Shown: positions 18,476 through 26,588, counted from the stretch's first letter. The stretch: DNA of 64,000 nucleotides from Anaerofilum sp. An201 (GCF_002160015.1 NZ_NFJT01000011.1:32667-96666); one strand, 5' to 3'. Numbers and translations are program-made. Notes: generated by a model from the letters alone, not told the origin.

Positions 18476-18844
18476 TCAGCGGAGGGGGCGGCCCAGCTGC
18501 ATCTCTGCTCTCCAGGCCGGCGCCGGGCCGTCGTCTCCCCAATATTCGTCGATCGAATGGATTTTCTCGTCTTTGATGCGAAGGAAGGACACGGCGTGAA
18601 AGCTGGCCGAACCATCCTGCGCATACACCCGGGTCACGGTGATGGTCAGATCGCCGCGCTGCTCGATGCGCTCCACTTCCCCGCCCCAGCGGCCGGGATA
18701 GGCGCAGTTGGCGCGGATGAATTCGTCCGCCGTGAACAGCTCGTTCGTGTTGTGCCAGCGGATCTGCGCGTCTGCGGCAAAGTATTCCTTCAGCTGCCGG
18801 GCGTCCTGCCGCACGACCGCCTGCCAGAATTTTTCAGCGTCCAT
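18476..18844 (-). CDS. SnoaL/NTF2-like protein
   Basis: The 122-residue protein has the nuclear-transport-factor-2-like cone fold pattern. After an N-terminal helix ([17 protein letters not shown]) it reads [21 protein letters not shown] and [10 protein letters not shown], then paired strands ending in IDEYWGDDG. Members bind small molecules or act as isomerases, cyclases or polyketide enzymes. The function here is unknown. The start has GGGGAGG upstream. It lies just upstream of ispDF (37-base gap) but is a different functional class, and a promoter lies directly upstream of it. Confidence 0.75.
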   Translation of the reverse strand: MDAEKFWQAVVRQDARQLKEYFAADAQIRWHNTNELFTADEFIRANCAYPGRWGGEVERIEQRGDLTITVTRVYAQDGSASFHAVSFLRIKDEKIHSIDEYWGDDGPAPAWRAEMQLGRPLR

Positions 18845-18883
18845 CTGCCGTCCTCCCCTCACACACGATTCCGGTATTCTTTT

Positions 18884-18912
18884 ATTATACAAAATACGCG
18901 CACAAATTGCAC
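18884..18912 (-). promoter_or_regulatory. promoter of the NTF2-like gene
   Basis: Minus strand GTGCAA, 17 bases, TATAAT, preceded by AGATA. The pattern repeats the hpf promoter (2162-2190). The ispDF gene could also be transcribed from here. Confidence 0.65.
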
Positions 18913-18981
18913 TATCTGTGTCGAGATATTTGGAAAGAATACAAATATGTAAACCGATTGTAACCCTTTTGCCGCCGTTTC

Positions 18982-19029
18982 AAAAAATCCCGCGCCGCGG
19001 CAGCCTCCGGAAAGGCTCCGCAGCGCGGG
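18982..19029 (-). terminator. terminator after the sulfite/nitrite reductase gene
   Basis: On minus, CCCGCGC (19023-19029) pairs with GCGCGGG (18989-18995), with further GCGG/CCGC and GCCT/AGGC pairs inside. ATTTTTTG follows. It lies 14 bases past the stop. Confidence 0.85.
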
Positions 19030-19043
19030 AACAGGAACGGGAT

Positions 19044-20579
19044 TCAGCGGACGAATTTCTGCACCAGGGCGTTGAATACATCCGTATGCGCGGGATACCA
19101 CTCGTCGAAGGTGGAGTTTGCGGCCTGCACCGTGCGGCCCAGCTCCACGATGAACTGCGGGATATCCTCCTGCAGCAGCACGCCGGCCAGACGTCCGAAC
19201 TGCTCGCCGCCCGCGGCGTCGATGCCGCCCACCATCAGGGTGAAGGCGGGATGCGGCACCTTGTCGATGGTTTTCACGCCGCCCACGAAGCCGAGCGTCC
19301 CCACCTGATGGGTGCCGCAGCTGGACGGGCAGCCCGAAATGTGGGCGCGGGGCAGAACGCCGTCGGCAAAATTTTCGCGGCGGGCGGCATCCAGCATCGC
19401 GGCCAGCAGCTGCTGGGAATCGCGCGCGCCCTGCTGGCAGATGGACGCGCCGATGCAGCACACGCTGGTTTCAAACAGGGTGTTCGCGCCGTCGTCGGTG
19501 ACCTGCAGCACCGCGGGGACCTCCCTGGCGGTGAGGTTGATGAGATACAGGGTGCCGTCGGCGCCGATGCGGACCGACACATCCGGCAGATCGCGGATGA
19601 CCCGCAGCAGTTCGGCCGGCTTTTCGGGCGCAAGGTCGCCGCCCAGCGGATGGTAGCTGACCGCGTACAGTCCCGGCTGCTTCTGCGGGATCACGCGCCC
19701 GGCCTCGATGGCGCCGTCGGCGGGCTTGTCCACCGGCTGCGGCGCGGGGAATACCGAGAGGTCGCGCTGTGCCTTCGACTCGGCCAGCGCCTCGGCAAAC
19801 GCCTGGCGCAGACCCTCGGCGCCCAGCGTATCCTGCAGGTAGCGGGTGCGCGCACGGGCGCGGTTTTCGTAGTTACCGTGGGCAGTGAAAACACGGATCA
19901 TCGCGTCGGCGCAGTGCAGCACGTCTTTGGGTTCGATGCGCTCCCGCACGCACACGCCCAGCTTGGGATTGGGGCCCAGGCCGCCCGCGCAGTAGACCGC
20001 AAATCCGCCGTCCTCCCGCGCCACAAAGCCCAGGTCGCGGAAGGTGGCATGGGTGGCGTTGGCCGGGCTGTTGGAGAAGGCGACCTTCAGCTTGCGGGGC
20101 ATGCGGAGCTCGCGCACACGGCCCAGCAGGTACTCCGCCATCGCATCGGCCCAGGGGCGCACATCGAAATATTCGCCCTGCTCCACGCCGGACAGCGGGC
20201 TGACCATCACATTGCGCGGGAAATCTCCTCCTCCGCCGCGGGTGATGATGCCGTGGTCCATCGCCTCGGTCATGATGGCGACGGTGGCGTCGGCCGACAG
20301 ATCGTGCAGCTGCACGGTCTGGCAGGTGGTGAGCTTCAGACGCCGCACCGACCAGCGGTCCACGCAGTCTGCCAGGAAGGCCAGCTTTTCCTTGTCCATC
20401 GCGCCGCCCGCCATGCGCAGACGCAGCATATTGCCGCCGTTGCGCTGGGCATAGCTGCCGAAGCCGCCGGAAAATCCTTTGTAGGTCTTTTTGTCGATCT
20501 CGCCCGCTTCGAACGCGCGCAGCTTTTCTTCAAACAGGCGGATGTCCGCTTTCAATTCCTGATACAGTATCTGATCCAC
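19044..20579 (-). CDS. siroheme/[4Fe-4S] nitrite-sulfite reductase family protein
   Basis: The 511-residue protein shows the duplicated ferredoxin-like plus reductase architecture of assimilatory sulfite/nitrite reductases. The cofactor cysteines lie in SVCCIGASICQQG and ISGCPSSCG near residues 385 and 430. The GTG start at 20579 is preceded by AAGGAGA. It lacks separate flavin or ferredoxin domains, so an external electron donor is needed. It is transcribed alone, divergently from spoIVB, from a TTGCAT/TATACT promoter. Whether it reduces sulfite or nitrite cannot be decided by eye; no partner gene for either pathway is in the window. Confidence 0.85.
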   Translation of the reverse strand: MDQILYQELKADIRLFEEKLRAFEAGEIDKKTYKGFSGGFGSYAQRNGGNMLRLRMAGGAMDKEKLAFLADCVDRWSVRRLKLTTCQTVQLHDLSADATVAIMTEAMDHGIITRGGGGDFPRNVMVSPLSGVEQGEYFDVRPWADAMAEYLLGRVRELRMPRKLKVAFSNSPANATHATFRDLGFVAREDGGFAVYCAGGLGPNPKLGVCVRERIEPKDVLHCADAMIRVFTAHGNYENRARARTRYLQDTLGAEGLRQAFAEALAESKAQRDLSVFPAPQPVDKPADGAIEAGRVIPQKQPGLYAVSYHPLGGDLAPEKPAELLRVIRDLPDVSVRIGADGTLYLINLTAREVPAVLQVTDDGANTLFETSVCCIGASICQQGARDSQQLLAAMLDAARRENFADGVLPRAHISGCPSSCGTHQVGTLGFVGGVKTIDKVPHPAFTLMVGGIDAAGGEQFGRLAGVLLQEDIPQFIVELGRTVQAANSTFDEWYPAHTDVFNALVQKFVR

Positions 20580-20632
20580 GTAAAACTCTCCTTATTCTTC
20601 TCAAACAATTCCAAAATGAAGAATGAGTGTCC

Positions 20633-20661
20633 AGTATACAATATCTGGCGGTCATATGCAA
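20633..20661 (-). promoter_or_regulatory. sigma-A promoter of the reductase gene
   Basis: Minus strand TTGCAT, 17 bases, TATACT, 54 bases before the GTG start. Further upstream lies the palindrome CACAATTGTG (20685-20694), a possible operator. Confidence 0.7.
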
Positions 20662-20732
20662 CATGCCGGCCGCAAAATCCACAATTGTGCAAAAAATACT
20701 TCCAAAATCCGCCGCACACACGGCACGTCTGC

Positions 20733-20761
20733 GAATAAACTGGAAAACAGATGGGATACTA
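20733..20761 (+). promoter_or_regulatory. candidate sigma-G promoter of spoIVB
   Basis: GAATA at 20733-20737, 17 bases, then GATACTA at 20755-20761, resembling the sigma-G pattern GHATR / CATWHTA with one mismatch. The -10 ends 31 bases before the spoIVB start. spoIVB is a forespore gene in B. subtilis. Confidence 0.5.
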
Positions 20762-20791
20762 ATTGTCAAATTGTGTAGGAGGGATGCCTGG

Positions 20792-22006
20792 ATGCAGTTC
20801 AAGAGACGTATCCTGCTTCGCATAGGCGCGGCTCTGACAGGCGCTGCCGTGGCGTTTGCCGCCGTGCTGTACAGTAAAGTGCCAGACACCTTGTATCTTT
20901 CCCCCGGACAGTCGCTGACCATCTCCGGCATGCCGTTTTTGCAGCCGATGTCCCGCACACAGACCACCGCCGTGGCGGGCGGCAGCTCTGCGCAGAGCCA
21001 AATGGTGGGGCTTTTTGGGCTGCTGCCCTTGAAACGAATCCATATTCAAATCCGCGAAAAAGAGTATGTGACCGTGTGCGGAACGCCCTTTGGCATCAAA
21101 ATGTTTGCAGACGGCGCGATGGTGGTGGGATTTTCGGATGTGTTCGGCACCGAAGGCTGGCGCAGCCCCGGCAAGGACGCCGGCCTGCGGATGGGCGACA
21201 TCCTGGTGAGCGTGGGAGGCATCCAGACCACCGGCAACGACGATGTCCAAAAGGCGGTGCAGGCCGCGCAGGGAAACCCCGTGGAGGTGGTCTATACCCG
21301 GGAAGGACGCCGCTGCACCACCACCCTGACGCCGGTGAGGGCACAGGACGGCAGCTATAAGGCCGGCGTGTGGGTGCGGGATTCCTCCGCCGGCATCGGC
21401 ACCCTTACGTTTATAAAGAAGAACGGCATCTACGGCGGACTGGGGCACCCCATCAGCGACGCCGACACCGGCCAGACCATCCAGCTGCTTTCCGGCGAGA
21501 TCGTACCGGTGGAGATCACCGGCGTGAAGATCGGCCAGAGCGGAAGCCCCGGCGAATTGCAGGGAAGGTTCTCCGGCAACACAACCGGCAATATCCTCAT
21601 CAACGGTGCGTCCGGCGTCTACGGGCGCATGACAGAGCAGCAGGAAGGGCTGTGGCTGCCGGTGGCCCACCGGCAGGAGGTGGAGCGCGGCGAGGCGGTG
21701 ATCTACACCAGCATCGACGACACCGGCCCCCACGCCTACACCGTGCGCATCCGGCAGGCCAATCTCACCAGCGACCAGCCCAACCGCGATATGCTGATCG
21801 AAGTGACCGACCCGGCCCTTTTGGAAAAGACCGGCGGCATCGTGCAGGGAATGAGCGGCAGCCCGCTGATCCAGAACGGCCATCTGGTGGGCGCCGTGAC
21901 CCACGTTCTGGTGAACGACCCCACCTGTGGATACGCCATCTTCGCGGAAAACATGCTGGAAACCGCGGAAATCTTAGAAAAGGATACAGAAAATCAAGCG
22001 GCTTGA
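20792..22006 (+). CDS. spoIVB: SpoIVB peptidase
   Basis: The 404-residue protein is the forespore serine peptidase that cleaves SpoIVFA and so triggers pro-sigma-K processing. It has a short N-terminal membrane anchor (about 7-28), a PDZ domain (about 100-185, core AGLRMGDILVSVGG) and the S55 catalytic region: H219 in GGLGHPISD and S357 in GMSGSPLIQNG. The family ending GAVTHVLVNDPTCGY follows. The ATG has AGGAGGG upstream. It is followed by spo0A after 121 bases, the conserved Firmicute order spoIVB-spo0A. Confidence 0.96.
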   Translation: MQFKRRILLRIGAALTGAAVAFAAVLYSKVPDTLYLSPGQSLTISGMPFLQPMSRTQTTAVAGGSSAQSQMVGLFGLLPLKRIHIQIREKEYVTVCGTPFGIKMFADGAMVVGFSDVFGTEGWRSPGKDAGLRMGDILVSVGGIQTTGNDDVQKAVQAAQGNPVEVVYTREGRRCTTTLTPVRAQDGSYKAGVWVRDSSAGIGTLTFIKKNGIYGGLGHPISDADTGQTIQLLSGEIVPVEITGVKIGQSGSPGELQGRFSGNTTGNILINGASGVYGRMTEQQEGLWLPVAHRQEVERGEAVIYTSIDDTGPHAYTVRIRQANLTSDQPNRDMLIEVTDPALLEKTGGIVQGMSGSPLIQNGHLVGAVTHVLVNDPTCGYAIFAENMLETAEILEKDTENQAA

Positions 22007-22021
22007 CGATAAGTATGCGGC

Positions 22022-22080
22022 GATATTTCCAAAAGATGGGAAATTTTTCCAACCTTGTTGCAATATCTGGAAATATATGG
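22022..22080 (+). repeat. inverted GGAAAT/ATTTCC boxes around the spo0A promoter
   Basis: GATATTTCC (22022-22030) and GGAAATATA (22069-22077) form an imperfect inverted pair, with GGGAAATTTTTCC (22038-22050) between them. The right box lies in the spacer of the spo0A promoter, a typical operator position. They do not match the Spo0A box TGTCGAA. Confidence 0.4.
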
Positions 22081-22086
22081 TAAAAT
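22058..22086 (+). promoter_or_regulatory. sigma-A promoter of spo0A
   Basis: TTGCAA (22058-22063), 17 bases, TAAAAT (22081-22086), 42 bases before the spo0A start. Hexamers and spacing are the same as for hup. Confidence 0.8.
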
Positions 22087-22127
22087 TGGCATTGTTAAGG
22101 GAAAACGCAACAGGAGGAAAAAGAATC

Positions 22128-22874
22128 ATGGAAATCGAATTTGTTATGACCGACTTGCAGTCCGATCTGACCGCCCAGTGCGTGCAGGCCCTTAGCCGCC
22201 GCGGGGTGCACACCACGGTATGCCAGAAGGACGGCGAGGCCGTACTGGCACAGCTGCAGCAGATGCATCCCACAGCCGTGTTGCTGGATGCCTTTCTGCC
22301 GGGGCTGGACGCTCTGGCGGTGAAGGAGCGCTATGAAGCCGCCGGCGGCTCCCGCACCACCTTCCTGGCGATGGGCGGATTCCAGAACGAGGCGCTGGCC
22401 CAGCAGCTGATGGAAGCCGGTTTCGTCTTTTACTTCGTCAAGCCCTTCGACCCCGAGGTGCTGGCCGAACGGGTGGCGCGCCTCTCCTCGGCCGTTCCCT
22501 GCAACGACGCCGCCAACGACGAGATCAACGCCACCGAGATCCTGCATCAGATCGGCGTGCCGGCGCACATCAAGGGATACCAGTTCCTGCGGGATGCCAT
22601 TCTGCTGACGATGAGCGACCCGGAATATATCAACGCCGTGACCAAGCGGCTGTATCCGCAGATCGCAAAGACCAATTCCACCACGCCTTCCCGCGTGGAG
22701 CGCGCGATCCGGCACGCCATCGAAGTGGCGTGGGACCGCGGCGATGTGGACACGCTGAACAGCTATTTTGGGTACACCATCCACAACCTGCGCGGCAAGC
22801 CCACCAATTCCGAATTCATTGCCATGATTGCAGACAAGATGCGTTTGGAGAAAAAGAGCCATCGCACCGCCTGA
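22128..22874 (+). CDS. spo0A: sporulation response regulator Spo0A
   Basis: The 248-residue protein is the master regulator of sporulation entry. The DNA-binding domain (about 140-248) is highly conserved: ILHQIGVPAHIKGYQ, the recognition helix SRVERAIRHAIEVAW, and KPTNSEFIAMIADK. The receiver domain (1-110) keeps D54 (VLLDAFLPGLDAL), the expected phosphorylation site, and K105 (FVKPF). It has only one acidic residue (D9, with L10 in place of the second Asp) and Ala81 where Thr/Ser is normal. Phosphorylation chemistry may therefore be altered. The ATG has AGGAGG upstream and its own sigma-A promoter. Confidence 0.96.
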   Translation: MEIEFVMTDLQSDLTAQCVQALSRRGVHTTVCQKDGEAVLAQLQQMHPTAVLLDAFLPGLDALAVKERYEAAGGSRTTFLAMGGFQNEALAQQLMEAGFVFYFVKPFDPEVLAERVARLSSAVPCNDAANDEINATEILHQIGVPAHIKGYQFLRDAILLTMSDPEYINAVTKRLYPQIAKTNSTTPSRVERAIRHAIEVAWDRGDVDTLNSYFGYTIHNLRGKPTNSEFIAMIADKMRLEKKSHRTA

Positions 22875-22922
22875 ACCCCACACATCCACCCCACACACGC
22901 CCCTTCTCTTCCCCACCAGCCC

Positions 22923-22957
22923 GGCAGCCGTCTGTGCACACAGTGCAGGCGGCTGCC
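22923..22957 (+). terminator. hairpin after spo0A, probable terminator
   Basis: A 12-bp stem (22923-22934 with 22946-22957, one T:G pair) and an 11-base loop are followed by GCTGTTGTTTCTG. The T tract is weak. Confidence 0.5.
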
Positions 22958-22987
22958 GCTGTTGTTTCTGCAAAGGCCGTTCTGCCA

Positions 22988-23019
22988 TAAAAAAGCCCCC
23001 GATCTGTACGATCGGGGGC
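22988..23019 (-). terminator. terminator of the SPFH/zinc-ribbon/TPM operon
   Basis: A perfect 10-bp stem GCCCCCGATC/GATCGGGGGC with a five-base loop is followed on the minus strand by TTTTTTAT. On the plus strand there is no T run, so it serves the operon ending at 23113. Confidence 0.9.
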
Positions 23020-23112
23020 AAAGGGTGCTGAATCCGGCCGGAAGCCTTCTCCTGCCGGGGGCAAAAGCCGGCCAGCGACGAAGGATGCCGCGCGGGCCAA
23101 GGCGGCGGAGGT

Positions 23113-23877
23113 TCAGAACTTGCCGCTGGTGCCGGAGAATCCGCCGCTGCCAGAGGAGGAACCGTGCCCGCCGGACTGGCTGCGCGGCTGTTCGATCCGG
23201 CGGCGGGATTCGGTGGTGTGTGTGTAGATATCGTCGCGCACCCGCCATTTTTCACTTCCCTGCAGCAAATACATTCTGGCCTGTGCACCGATTTTCACCG
23301 ATTTCATCTTCGACTTCAGAGTCATGACCACGATGAGAGCAACGGCAGCCGGGCAGACCAGCACCACAACAATGCCGAGCATCCCCTGTTTGAAGTGATC
23401 GCCGGAAAGAGCCTTGCCGCTGTTTTCCAGATAGGCCTGGAATCCGTTGTTCCAGTCGTTCCTTCCGAAATAGGACAGAAAACTGTCGGCGATGTCCTCC
23501 CGGGCGGTCTGGTCAAAGATCCGGTTGGCCAAATTCCCGTGACAGATCAAAGCGTAGTCGGGCTCCGACATACTGAGCAGCAGCAGTATGCCATCGTGCT
23601 GCGCACCCACGCCCATATTTTTCTCCTGATAAATCTTCTCGGCAGCATCCTGCACATCGCTGCCGGAATCGCGGTAGTTGTCAACCGTGGCGATATACAG
23701 CCCGCAGTCGTACTTTTTGGTATACTTGGCGGCCAGATCGTTCAACTGCTGCTCCTGCTGTTCGTCCAGCAGCTGCGCCTCGTCGAACACATAGCTCCCG
23801 GATGCGTCTGCCGCTGCCGGAACCGCCAGCAGCACCAGAAACAGCGCCGCCAGCAGTGCAAAAAACTTTCGTTTCAT
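23113..23877 (-). CDS. ydjH: TPM-domain membrane protein (YdjH/YgcG-like)
   Basis: The 254-residue protein has a signal peptide (MKRKFFALLAALFLVLLAVPAAADA) and an extracytoplasmic TPM domain (about 28-150) starting YVFDEAQLLDEQQEQQLNDL. One transmembrane helix follows (about 168-187), then a cytoplasmic tail ending in a Ser/Gly-rich run. TPM domains are associated with membrane stress and phosphatase-like activities. It is last of a three-gene operon matching B. subtilis ydjI-ydjG-ydjH, whose proteins help anchor PspA. The ATG at 23877 is 5 bases beyond the previous stop. The symbol follows B. subtilis by context. Confidence 0.82.
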   Translation of the reverse strand: MKRKFFALLAALFLVLLAVPAAADASGSYVFDEAQLLDEQQEQQLNDLAAKYTKKYDCGLYIATVDNYRDSGSDVQDAAEKIYQEKNMGVGAQHDGILLLLSMSEPDYALICHGNLANRIFDQTAREDIADSFLSYFGRNDWNNGFQAYLENSGKALSGDHFKQGMLGIVVVLVCPAAVALIVVMTLKSKMKSVKIGAQARMYLLQGSEKWRVRDDIYTHTTESRRRIEQPRSQSGGHGSSSGSGGFSGTSGKF

Positions 23878-23882
23878 TTGCC

Positions 23883-24968
23883 TTACCTTCCCCCATACAG
23901 CATGCAAAACACCAGCGCCAGAGCCGACAGCGGCGCCATCGTAGCGAAAAATATTGCCCAGAAGCGCTTCCAGCTGATGGGAAGGTCGCCAACCATCTTT
24001 CCTGTCTGGCCGTTCATGGCAAACAGGTAGTTGTTGCCCTTCCACCGGGTGCTGAGCAGCCACACCGGCAGCAGCGCCTGCCGCATCTTGGTGCGTTCGA
24101 GGTTGATCTTCTCATCAGTCAGCGTACAGCTGTCGTAGCCGGTGACGGTTCCGCGGATAAACTCCCGTGCAGAATTGCGGCAGCGCGTCTCGATCCGTCC
24201 CGTGCAATCTTCCGCGCTGATGTCGTATTTGTCGGCCAGAAAGCCCGGAAGGTAGGCGGTGGAAAAGGGCTTCATCTCGCTGTAGTTGAACGGCTCCAGA
24301 GAATCCATGTAATCGTCCGGCATCTTGGAGGACGCATCGGCCGGCACCCGCTCGAATTCCAGCGTTCCAGCGCGCCGCACATTGTAGTGCCGTGTTGTGA
24401 TGATCTCATAATCGCCCCGGCGATGCACACTGCTGCGGGTGGCGTGGAAGGTCTGGTCCACGTCCGCGTGCATATCCATCAGCCAGAAAGGAACGTACAC
24501 GCCGCGGATCTCCTGGATATGGCTGTCGCTTCGGAATTCTTTGGGCAGCAGGATTTTGTTTTTGTAATGCCGCCTGAGCGCATTTTCCGCCTCCTGTTTG
24601 TCCAATTGGAAGGGGATCACATAATTCGGCTCGAACACGCCGGTCAGCTGGCCGGGCACCACCGACGGATTGCCGCAATAGGGGCAGCTGGTGGCGGCGG
24701 TGGTCTGGTCGCAGACCAGCTGCGCCGAACAGGAGGGGCAGGTGTAGACCCGGAGGTCCGCCTGTGCGGCTTCCTGCGCGGGGTTGGCCTGCTGTTCATT
24801 CTGGAATGCCTCGACGGCCTTCTCTTCCTTTTCGGCATACAGCGCCTCGATCTCGGCCACGTCATAGGAGGAACCGCAGTATTCACATTCCAGCTTTCCG
24901 CTGGAGGCCACAAATTTCAGCGGGGCGGTACAGGCCGGGCACTGATAGTTCGTCACTTGTGTGGGCAT
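23883..24968 (-). CDS. ydjG: TFIIB-type zinc-ribbon membrane protein (YdjG-like)
   Basis: The 361-residue protein begins with two zinc ribbons: CPACTAPLKF with CEYCGSS (about 10-35) and CPSCSAQLVC with CPYCGNP (about 77-100). A long beta-rich middle section with WLMDMHADVDQTF and VYVPFW follows, and one or two C-terminal membrane helices (about 335-357). In B. subtilis YdjG pairs with YdjH and YdjI in a membrane-linked complex. The ATG at 24968 has AAGGAGAG upstream. It lies between the SPFH and TPM genes with gaps of 32 and 5 bases. Confidence 0.83.
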   Translation of the reverse strand: MPTQVTNYQCPACTAPLKFVASSGKLECEYCGSSYDVAEIEALYAEKEEKAVEAFQNEQQANPAQEAAQADLRVYTCPSCSAQLVCDQTTAATSCPYCGNPSVVPGQLTGVFEPNYVIPFQLDKQEAENALRRHYKNKILLPKEFRSDSHIQEIRGVYVPFWLMDMHADVDQTFHATRSSVHRRGDYEIITTRHYNVRRAGTLEFERVPADASSKMPDDYMDSLEPFNYSEMKPFSTAYLPGFLADKYDISAEDCTGRIETRCRNSAREFIRGTVTGYDSCTLTDEKINLERTKMRQALLPVWLLSTRWKGNNYLFAMNGQTGKMVGDLPISWKRFWAIFFATMAPLSALALVFCMLYGGR

Positions 24969-25000
24969 TGTCTCTCTCCTTCCGATGCATGCGGCACGGG

Positions 25001-26386
25001 TCAGTTTTTCATGTCCGTATCGGTGAAGGGATCGCCGCACTCGGGGCAGAATTTGGGCGGATGCCGGGGGTCTTCCGGCTCCCATCCGCATTTATCACAC
25101 CGGTAGAGCGGCGCACCGGCCGGCTTTTTGCTGCCGCACTCGGAGCAGAATTTGCCCTTGTTCACCGCGCCGCAGGAACAGGTCCACCCCTGCGGGGCCG
25201 CGGGACGGGGCTGGCCGCATTCGGGGCAGAAATTGCCGGTGGCGACGGCGCCGCAGCTGCATTTCCAGCTTTCGGCGGGAACTGGCTTGGGGCTGCCGCA
25301 AGCGGAACAGAAATTGCCGGTGTTGCCGGTCTGGCCGCAGCTGCAGGTCCAGCTCTGTGCTGCGGCGGCAGCCTGCTGCTGGCCCATCTGGTAGAGGTTT
25401 TGGGCGTTGAATCCGCCCGCCTGCGCCGCCATGTTCATGTTCATGAAAGCCAGCGCCGGGCCGGTGGCCTGATTGCCGGCCGCCGTGCGCAGCGCGTCGG
25501 CCTGTGCGCGCGCCAGATTGGCCGCCGCACGGGAGGGGTCGGTGAAGGCCGCGTTCACCTGCAGCTCCCGGATCATCTTCTCGTCCTCCTCGTCGGCCGT
25601 GACCGAGGAGACGCCCACCGAAACGATCTCGATGCCGCGCTTTTCCTTCCACTGGGACGAAAGCTCCTGGTTCAGCGCCCGGGCCATCTCGGCGGTGTGG
25701 CCGGGCAGCGCCGAATAGCGCACGCCCATTGCGCTGATGCGGGCAAACGCCGGCTGCAGCGCGGTGAGCAGCTCGGTTTTGAGCTGGCTGTCCAGCTGGG
25801 AACGGGTGTATGCCTGCTCCACGTTGCCGCACACATTGGTGTAGAACAGCAACGGGTTGCAGATGCGGTAGCTGTATTCGCCGAAGCAGCGGATGGAGAT
25901 GTCGATGTCGATGCCGGCGCGTTGGTCCACCACACGGAACGGGACCGGATTGGCCGTGCCGTATTTGTTGCCGAGCATTTCCTTTGTGTTGAAGTAGTAG
26001 ACGCGCTGGTCCCGCGCGGTATCGCCGCCGAAGGTGATGCGCCGGCCGACGGCCTTGAAGGTCTCGATGATGCTGTCGTCGAGGTTACCGGCAAAAATGC
26101 TGGGCTCCAACGAGGCGTCGTAGGTGAACTCGCCCGGTTCGGCGCACACCTCCACCACCTTGCCCTGGTCCACGATCATCATGCACTGCCCGTCGGCCAC
26201 CGCAATGACCGAGCCGTTCGTGATGATGTTGTCGCTGCCCTTTTTGTTGCTGGAACGCCCCGAGGTGCGCTTCCGGCCCCGGACAGCCAGAACATTCTCT
26301 GGCAGAGAATCGCAGAAAAAATATTCCTTCCACTGGTCGGCGAGCACCCCGCTCACAGACCCCAGCGCAGCTTTGATCAGGCCCAT
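25001..26386 (-). CDS. ydjI: SPFH/virion-core-like protein with four C-terminal zinc ribbons (YdjI-like)
   Basis: The 461-residue protein has an SPFH domain of the YdjI type over about residues 15-270 (YFFCDSLPENVLAVRG, then IVSVGVSSVTADEED) and an Ala/Met-rich linker (about 285-345). The tail has four cysteine ribbons: three of CxC...CxxC type about 23-25 residues apart and a final CxxC...CxxC (CDKCG and CPECG). SPFH proteins form membrane-associated oligomers; the ribbons suggest a protein-binding platform. It heads a three-gene operon with its own promoter. No pspA/liaH homologue is nearby, unlike in B. subtilis. Confidence 0.85.
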   Translation of the reverse strand: MGLIKAALGSVSGVLADQWKEYFFCDSLPENVLAVRGRKRTSGRSSNKKGSDNIITNGSVIAVADGQCMMIVDQGKVVEVCAEPGEFTYDASLEPSIFAGNLDDSIIETFKAVGRRITFGGDTARDQRVYYFNTKEMLGNKYGTANPVPFRVVDQRAGIDIDISIRCFGEYSYRICNPLLFYTNVCGNVEQAYTRSQLDSQLKTELLTALQPAFARISAMGVRYSALPGHTAEMARALNQELSSQWKEKRGIEIVSVGVSSVTADEEDEKMIRELQVNAAFTDPSRAAANLARAQADALRTAAGNQATGPALAFMNMNMAAQAGGFNAQNLYQMGQQQAAAAAQSWTCSCGQTGNTGNFCSACGSPKPVPAESWKCSCGAVATGNFCPECGQPRPAAPQGWTCSCGAVNKGKFCSECGSKKPAGAPLYRCDKCGWEPEDPRHPPKFCPECGDPFTDTDMKN

Positions 26387-26460
26387 ACTCCTCTTTCCTC
26401 CCTGTTCTTGCAGGACGGCCCGGTTTGGGGCACGTCTTGTTTTTGTCTTTCCTGCGCCCT

Positions 26461-26488
26461 ATTATATCACAAAACAGCGGATTCGCAA
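26461..26488 (-). promoter_or_regulatory. promoter of the SPFH operon
   Basis: Minus strand TTGCGA, 16 bases, perfect TATAAT, 74 bases before the SPFH start codon. No other gene is seen in the 292-base gap 26387-26678, which holds this and the divergent methyltransferase promoter. Confidence 0.65.
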
Positions 26489-26575
26489 ACACTGGAAAAC
26501 ACGCCTGCGAATTGGTGGAAATGCACAAAACCCCGTCTGTGCGGTTTTGCGGCGGGTGGTGGCAAATCCGACCGG

Positions 26576-26588
26576 TTTGTGGTATACT
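26576..26588 (+). promoter_or_regulatory. extended -10 promoter of the methyltransferase gene
   Basis: TTTGTGG followed by TATACT at 26583-26588; the -35 is weak (TGGCAA 17 bases upstream). The string repeats that before cdaA. Confidence 0.5.

Noticed and set aside
20761..20791. Sigma-A promoter directly before spoIVB
   Set aside because: TTGTCA and nearby bases lack a -10 at the right distance before the start; the sigma-G-like box fits better.
22988..23019. Terminator for spo0A
   Set aside because: The T run follows the stem only on the minus strand, so it belongs to the SPFH operon; spo0A has a weaker hairpin at 22923-22957.
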